Of a stretch of 9,736 nucleotides of DNA, positions 6,279 through 9,736 are shown one piece after another (position 1 is the first letter of the stretch; each line of letters begins with the position of its first letter). A program made the position numbers and the translations under genes. Below the pieces are notes generated by a model. The model had not been told where the DNA came from and did no database searches. It saw only the letters and a program-made list of their open reading frames with translations. Origin of the DNA: Treponema sp. UBA1240 (lineage in GTDB: Bacteria; Spirochaetota; Spirochaetia; Treponematales; Treponemataceae); assembly GCA_002308875.1 (NCBI GenBank), contig DBWK01000011.1, positions 1,045 through 10,780 on the forward strand, read 5' to 3'.

Positions 6279-7395
6279 TGTTTTAACCGGAATAGAAAGA
6301 GATGTTGTAATAGATTATTTGCGTTCGGAGCTGCCGGTTTTAACTGTCAAGCTGAATTTTATGCAGGATTCGGGATTCATAGTTCCTGCAGGACAGTATT
6401 TGATTCAACAGACGGCAATCATCTTTTCGGAAAGATTTGTGCCCCAATATGCCAAATCTTTGCAAACTGAGGTTGTTGTATCGTTTTATTTTAAAAAACG
6501 CGGTCTGTTTTTTAACTCGGTTTTGCAGAGCAAAAACAGCAAATGCGCGGTTGGAATCCCAAATATCATATCCAAAATTGAAGATACACAACCTGAAAAA
6601 ATTTTTGAAAATTACAGCGGAAAACTTCTTTATGCAGCAACAAAAGGTCAAACGGAAGTCGCGTTTTCATCAAATGCAAGGTATCCGCTGTTCAATCCAT
6701 TTGTCTGGAGAAATGTGAAGCTGTCTGCTGCGTTTTTTGAGATACTTGAGGCGAACACCGCTTTCATCCGTTCCAACCAGAACGGAAATCTGATTGAATG
6801 TATGTGCGAATCACAGGAAATGCTTTTGGTTTACGGAAAACGATTTCCTGAAAAAAATCCGTTTCCATTCAAGGCTTGTCTTTTGAACGAAGAGCTGCAA
6901 AAAAAGCCAGTAGGTATTGTAAGCACATATAAAAGGGAAGTGGATTCTTTTGCGGGAAATTTGTTTGTTCCTTTTTCGGATACAAAAAAAACTGTTGCAG
7001 CTGAGATTCCCATAACGTTTTTTTCACAGACAGCTTTTCCGCAGGCATGCGAAAAGATTGTGGAACAACTGGCTTTTATTCCCGCAGTTTCATATATAGC
7101 TGAAAAAAAAGAAGAAAACACTGCCGTGCAGGATAGAATCAGTCCGCTTGAGATTGTGTACATTTCGGAACGGTATGTAACGTTTGTATGCTCTTCAAAG
7201 ACGATTTCTTTTGTACCGATGCAGGAGTATTCGTTTTTGATAAACATCGGTTATAGAAATGTACGTGCCAAATGCGGCGTGCGTCATGTGTTTGAACATG
7301 ACGGGAAAATTGCCGCAATCTGTGTTTTTACACGCCTTAATCCCGAAGACAAGCGCTTTTTGTACGAAAAAATCTACGGTACTGTTTACAGATAA
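6271..7395 (+). CDS. Conserved-looking hypothetical, possible PilZ/YcgR-like protein
   Basis: A 374-residue soluble protein with no signal peptide or membrane helix, not confidently recognised. The region at about 66-103 (VVVSFYFKKRGLFFNSVLQ, then VGIPNII) resembles the beta-strand module in front of PilZ domains (YcgR-N/PilZN type). The C-terminus at about 290-370 (EIVYISERYVTFVCS, IGYRNVRAKCGVRHVF, then RLNPEDKRFLYEKIYG) has the strand pattern and final helix of a PilZ barrel. The c-di-GMP-binding RxxxR and (D/N)xSxxG motifs are not visible, so if it is PilZ it is a degenerate or non-binding version. The ATG at 6271 is chosen because GGAG lies 9 nt upstream. The start overlaps the lipoprotein stop by 8 nt, so the two products may act together at the inner face of the envelope (inference). 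It ends 3 nt from the convergent p83/100 gene. Confidence 0.65.
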   Translation: MNDVLTGIERDVVIDYLRSELPVLTVKLNFMQDSGFIVPAGQYLIQQTAIIFSERFVPQYAKSLQTEVVVSFYFKKRGLFFNSVLQSKNSKCAVGIPNIISKIEDTQPEKIFENYSGKLLYAATKGQTEVAFSSNARYPLFNPFVWRNVKLSAAFFEILEANTAFIRSNQNGNLIECMCESQEMLLVYGKRFPEKNPFPFKACLLNEELQKKPVGIVSTYKREVDSFAGNLFVPFSDTKKTVAAEIPITFFSQTAFPQACEKIVEQLAFIPAVSYIAEKKEENTAVQDRISPLEIVYISERYVTFVCSSKTISFVPMQEYSFLINIGYRNVRAKCGVRHVFEHDGKIAAICVFTRLNPEDKRFLYEKIYGTVYR

Positions 7396-7411
7396 TACTT
7401 ATTTTATCTGT
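7388..7411. terminator. Stem-loop between convergent genes, possible bidirectional terminator
   Basis: ACAGATAA (7388-7395) pairs perfectly with TTATCTGT (7404-7411) around an 8-nt loop. Each arm or loop includes a stop codon: the TAA of the PilZ-like gene (7393-7395) and, on the minus strand, the TAA of the p83/100 gene (7401-7399). The stem is AT-rich and no strong T-tract follows on either strand, so it would be a weak intrinsic terminator. It is the only candidate between the two genes. Confidence 0.4.
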
Positions 7412-8982
7412 TCAAGTGTTTCAGCTTTTAACAGGCAGATGTTGTTCTTTTCGTCGACAACGCAAATACCGCCTGCTGATGGATAAACCGGTGTGGCGTC
7501 CAAAACCGTCACAGATGATTTTGCGACAAGCTGCAAGTCTTTGTTGTATTTACCGATGACCCATTTTTTGTTGTCCTGGATTACTGTGTAGTAATATTCG
7601 TTCCAAGTTGAAAGCACAGCGTTTTCGTATACGGGTTCGTTGCTCTGCTTTGTAATTTCAAGTGTGAGAGGGTCTATGAGTACAAGACGGATTGAAGCGT
7701 TTCCGCCGGTTTTTCCCGCGATTGTGAGCAGACCGGAATCCGTTTCAAAGATATTGCGTCCGCGAATTACGTTTACCGGCGAAACTTTAAGTTCTTCACC
7801 AGTCTGACTATCAATAAGAACAAGTGAAGAAAGCAACTTTGTTTTGTCGGAGATTTTAAGTCCGTAAGCTACATTTACAAGTTTGTCTTCTTCTGTTTCT
7901 ATCTTTTTCTTGTCCTTTTCTATCTCTTTGGTATCTTTTTGAGCTTCTTCCTTCTTTTTGTCGGAGAAAACCTGTTCTTCAGCTGCTTTTTGTTTTTCTT
8001 CTTCAGCACGTTTCTGTGCTTCTTCAAGTTCTTTTTGTTTCTTTTCGGCTTCTTCCTGACGCTTCTGTGCTTCTATAGCCGCATCAAGGGCTTTTTGCTG
8101 TGCTTCTTCGTCATCCGGGTTTTCATCGGCTTCTTTTTGTGCTTCTTCAGCCTGTTCCTTTGCTTCTTCCGCAGCTTTTTTTGTTTCTTCTACTTCTTTT
8201 TTTACTTCCTGAACTTCTTTTTGGGCTTCTGCTGCAGAACGTGCGGCTTCTTTGGCGTTTTCGGAAGCTTCTTCAGCTTCGCGGTTTTTAAGGTCAGACA
8301 TATCTTCGCGCACGTCAATGCCTTTATCATCCGTTTCTTTTATACTTTCTACAACATTTTTATCAGAAATCACCGTTGTATCAACCGCACTCAGGCTGCC
8401 TTGTCCGCGACCTGTTAATGGGATAATAATCTGTGACTTTCCGGCCCATTCTTCGTAATCTGTAGAAAGGCCTGCAATTGCAGGAGAGAGCTGTTCTAAA
8501 ACAACGGATTTGTATTTGCCGCTGATTTGCGAAAGATTACCTCGATAAACTGCATTATAAACGGTAATGAATGTGGCGAGCGTATCGGCATCAGCTTTTG
8601 TATAGTCGTAGGCGGCAACAAGATAGCCGCTTATAATAGCGCGAAGGTTTCGAATGTGGTCTACTGCTGCGTTTTTGCCGAGTACGAGGATGTCAGCATC
8701 TAAACCGGTTTTTGTGGTTTCATCAGTTGCGTGAATTATACTGTATTTGTCAGGATTGCCGAATGCTCCGGCAGAGTTGGAATTGCTTACAAGATGACCG
8801 AGATTTGAACCTATGGCGATAATCTGTTCCATTGTGTTATATACTGTTACAGGACCTGTATAGCTTTTGAATTGGATTTCCTGTGTTCCTGCGGACTCAA
8901 GTTCGCTCTTGTATACTTCAAAAGAGAATGAGGAGGAAACCGAAATAATAAAAATCAATGCGATAAAAGAAAGTTTTTTCAT
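7399..8982 (-). CDS. p83/100-family periplasmic coiled-coil antigen
   Basis: A 527-residue homologue of the spirochaete p83/100 protein (Borrelia P83 family; known as an antigen in Borrelia and T. pallidum). An N-terminal signal peptide (MKK, hydrophobic 5-20, ending SSSFS) implies export, probably to the periplasm. The N-terminal domain at about 21-190 has the family landmarks: TVYNTMEQIIAIGSNL (47-62), LRAIISGYLVAAYDY (113-127), ITVYNAVYRGNL (139-150) and WAGKSQIIIPLTGRG (179-193). A long Lys/Glu/Ala-rich coiled coil runs from about 226 to 366. A C-terminal beta-rich domain of about 370-527 carries repeated strand motifs (LVLIDSQTGEEL, LVLIDPLTLEI). No Cys follows the signal, so it is not a lipoprotein. 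The ATG is preceded by a weak AAGG at 9-nt spacing. Its biochemical role is not established in the family; a structural or envelope role is inference. Confidence 0.9.
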   Translation of the reverse strand: MKKLSFIALIFIISVSSSFSFEVYKSELESAGTQEIQFKSYTGPVTVYNTMEQIIAIGSNLGHLVSNSNSAGAFGNPDKYSIIHATDETTKTGLDADILVLGKNAAVDHIRNLRAIISGYLVAAYDYTKADADTLATFITVYNAVYRGNLSQISGKYKSVVLEQLSPAIAGLSTDYEEWAGKSQIIIPLTGRGQGSLSAVDTTVISDKNVVESIKETDDKGIDVREDMSDLKNREAEEASENAKEAARSAAEAQKEVQEVKKEVEETKKAAEEAKEQAEEAQKEADENPDDEEAQQKALDAAIEAQKRQEEAEKKQKELEEAQKRAEEEKQKAAEEQVFSDKKKEEAQKDTKEIEKDKKKIETEEDKLVNVAYGLKISDKTKLLSSLVLIDSQTGEELKVSPVNVIRGRNIFETDSGLLTIAGKTGGNASIRLVLIDPLTLEITKQSNEPVYENAVLSTWNEYYYTVIQDNKKWVIGKYNKDLQLVAKSSVTVLDATPVYPSAGGICVVDEKNNICLLKAETLEQIK

Positions 8983-9014
8983 AAGTTCAAACCTTGTTAA
9001 AAGTAATTAAACCA

Positions 9015-9043
9015 ATTATAACGCATTTTTGCGGATTCTGCAA
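9015..9043 (-). promoter_or_regulatory. Sigma-70-type promoter of the p83/100 gene
   Basis: On the minus strand TTGCAG (9043-9038), exactly 17 bp, then a perfect TATAAT (9020-9015). Transcription would start near 9008, giving a leader of about 26 nt. An inverted repeat TTTGC-N7-GCAAA (9028-9044) overlaps its -35 and spacer. Confidence 0.65.
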
Positions 9044-9062
9044 ATTCCCATTTTTGTACAGC

Positions 9063-9092
9063 TTGACTTGCTGACGGCAAAAATCATATCAT
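9063..9092 (+). promoter_or_regulatory. Promoter of metG
   Basis: TTGACT (9063-9068), an 18-bp spacer and TATCAT (9087-9092). The -10 ends 9 nt before the metG ATG at 9102, so transcription would begin only a few bases before the start codon. It lies back to back with the p83/100 promoter; the two -35 boxes are 19 bp apart. Confidence 0.5.
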
Positions 9093-9101
9093 ATTCATGC
9101 T

Positions 9102-9736
9102 ATGAAAAGAAGACTTATAACGGCAGCATTGCCTTACGTAAACAATATTCCACATCTCGGAAACATTATCCAGTCGCTTTCAGGCGATGTTTTTGCGCGC
9201 TTTTGCCGGAGCCGCGGCTACGAAACTCTTTATATTTGCGGCGTTGATGAATACGGAACTGCTACGGAAACAAAAGCACTGGAAGAGGGTAAAGATCCGC
9301 GTTCCCTTTGTAATCACTATTATCAGGAACATACAAAAATCTACAAATGGTTTAACATCAACTTTGATAAATTCGGCAGAACCTCAAATCCTCAGTGTAC
9401 TGAAATTACACAAAGCCTTTTTACGGATTTGGACAAGGCGGGACTCGTTCACGAACACACTAACAAACAACTTTTCTGTCCAAAATGCAATATGTTTTTG
9501 GCAGACCGCTATGTAGACGGAACATGTCCAAAGTGCGGTTCTACAAAGGCGCGCGGTGACCAGTGCGATGAATGCGGTTCTTTGCTAGACCCGATTGAGC
9601 TGAAAGATCCTAAATGCCACACATGTGGTTCAACACCGGAAGTAAAGGAAACAAAGCACCTTTACATCGACCTTCCGGCTTTAAGTGGAAAGCTTAATGA
9701 TTGGATGGAAAAAACAAGCAAAGAAGGTAAGTGGGC
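9102..9736 (+). CDS. metG: Methionyl-tRNA synthetase, N-terminal part (cut by window end)
   Basis: The first 211 codons of the class I enzyme that charges tRNA-Met. The opening LITAALPYVNNIPHLGN (5-21) contains the HIGH-type ATP-binding motif as HLGN at 18-21. VDEYGTATETKALEEGKDP (48-66) is strongly conserved, as is WFNINFDKFGRTSNPQ (83-98). Four CxxC knuckles form the zinc-binding connective region: Cys126/129, 142/145, 155/158 and 172/175. The KMSKS motif and anticodon-binding domain lie beyond the window. The sequence resembles archaeal/eukaryotic cytosolic MetRS much more than E. coli MetG, as in other treponemes. The start is set by the HIGH region position. There is no Shine-Dalgarno, and the -10 ends 9 nt upstream. 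Divergent from p83/100. The reading frame is uninterrupted to the window edge. Confidence 0.96.
   Translation, partial: MKRRLITAALPYVNNIPHLGNIIQSLSGDVFARFCRSRGYETLYICGVDEYGTATETKALEEGKDPRSLCNHYYQEHTKIYKWFNINFDKFGRTSNPQCTEITQSLFTDLDKAGLVHEHTNKQLFCPKCNMFLADRYVDGTCPKCGSTKARGDQCDECGSLLDPIELKDPKCHTCGSTPEVKETKHLYIDLPALSGKLNDWMEKTSKEGKW

Noticed and set aside
7939..8418. A Phe/Leu-rich open frame that looks like a membrane protein
   Set aside because: It is the antisense of the Lys/Glu-rich p83/100 coiled coil; AAG/GAA-type codons read backwards give Phe and Leu.
9187..9516. A 109-codon frame inside metG
   Set aside because: It is a shifted frame of metG; the metG frame is continuous from 9102 to the window end with clear MetRS motifs.

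Overview
The window looks like chromosomal DNA of a Treponema (Spirochaetota), probably a host-associated rumen, gut or oral type. The best taxonomic evidence is a p83/100-family protein (Borrelia P83 / treponemal p83/100 antigen), a family I know only from spirochaetes. It lies beside a methionyl-tRNA synthetase of the eukaryote-like type that treponemes carry. A moderate-to-low GC content and several short-leader genes fit this. The species cannot be named from the sequence.

Layout from left to right: a class I SAM-dependent methyltransferase (56-823, +). A membrane CHASE-GGDEF diguanylate cyclase (920-2308, -) with its own promoter. A SAMHD1/YwfO-like HD phosphohydrolase (2379-3569, -), whose start codon overlaps the stop codon of an Aquifex-type aconitase (3569-5563, -). 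A divergent control region of about 120 bp. A small lipoprotein (5682-6278, +) overlapping by 8 nt a 374-residue protein with a tentative PilZ/YcgR-like architecture (6271-7395, +). A convergent p83/100 protein (7399-8982, -), only 3 nt away from it, with a stem-loop spanning both stop codons. A divergent promoter region. Finally the first 211 codons of metG (9102 to the window end, +). Coding density is very high and no gene-free stretch exceeds about 120 bp.

Functionally these are mostly ordinary genes: central carbon metabolism (aconitase), nucleotide housekeeping (HD hydrolase), translation (MetRS), cell-envelope proteins (lipoprotein, p83/100) and second-messenger signalling (diguanylate cyclase, possibly the PilZ-like protein). 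Two pairs look translationally coupled: aconitase with HD hydrolase, and lipoprotein with the PilZ-like protein. I found no CRISPR, insertion sequence, prophage, RNA gene or recognisable defence system.

The most interesting points are these. Three plus-strand genes have a -10 box only 6-9 nt before the start codon and no Shine-Dalgarno, so they may be leaderless. The MetRS is strikingly eukaryote-like. The coupled lipoprotein/PilZ-like pair is not obviously a described system. The divergent region at 5564-5681 contains a near-perfect direct repeat and apparently superimposed -35 boxes.
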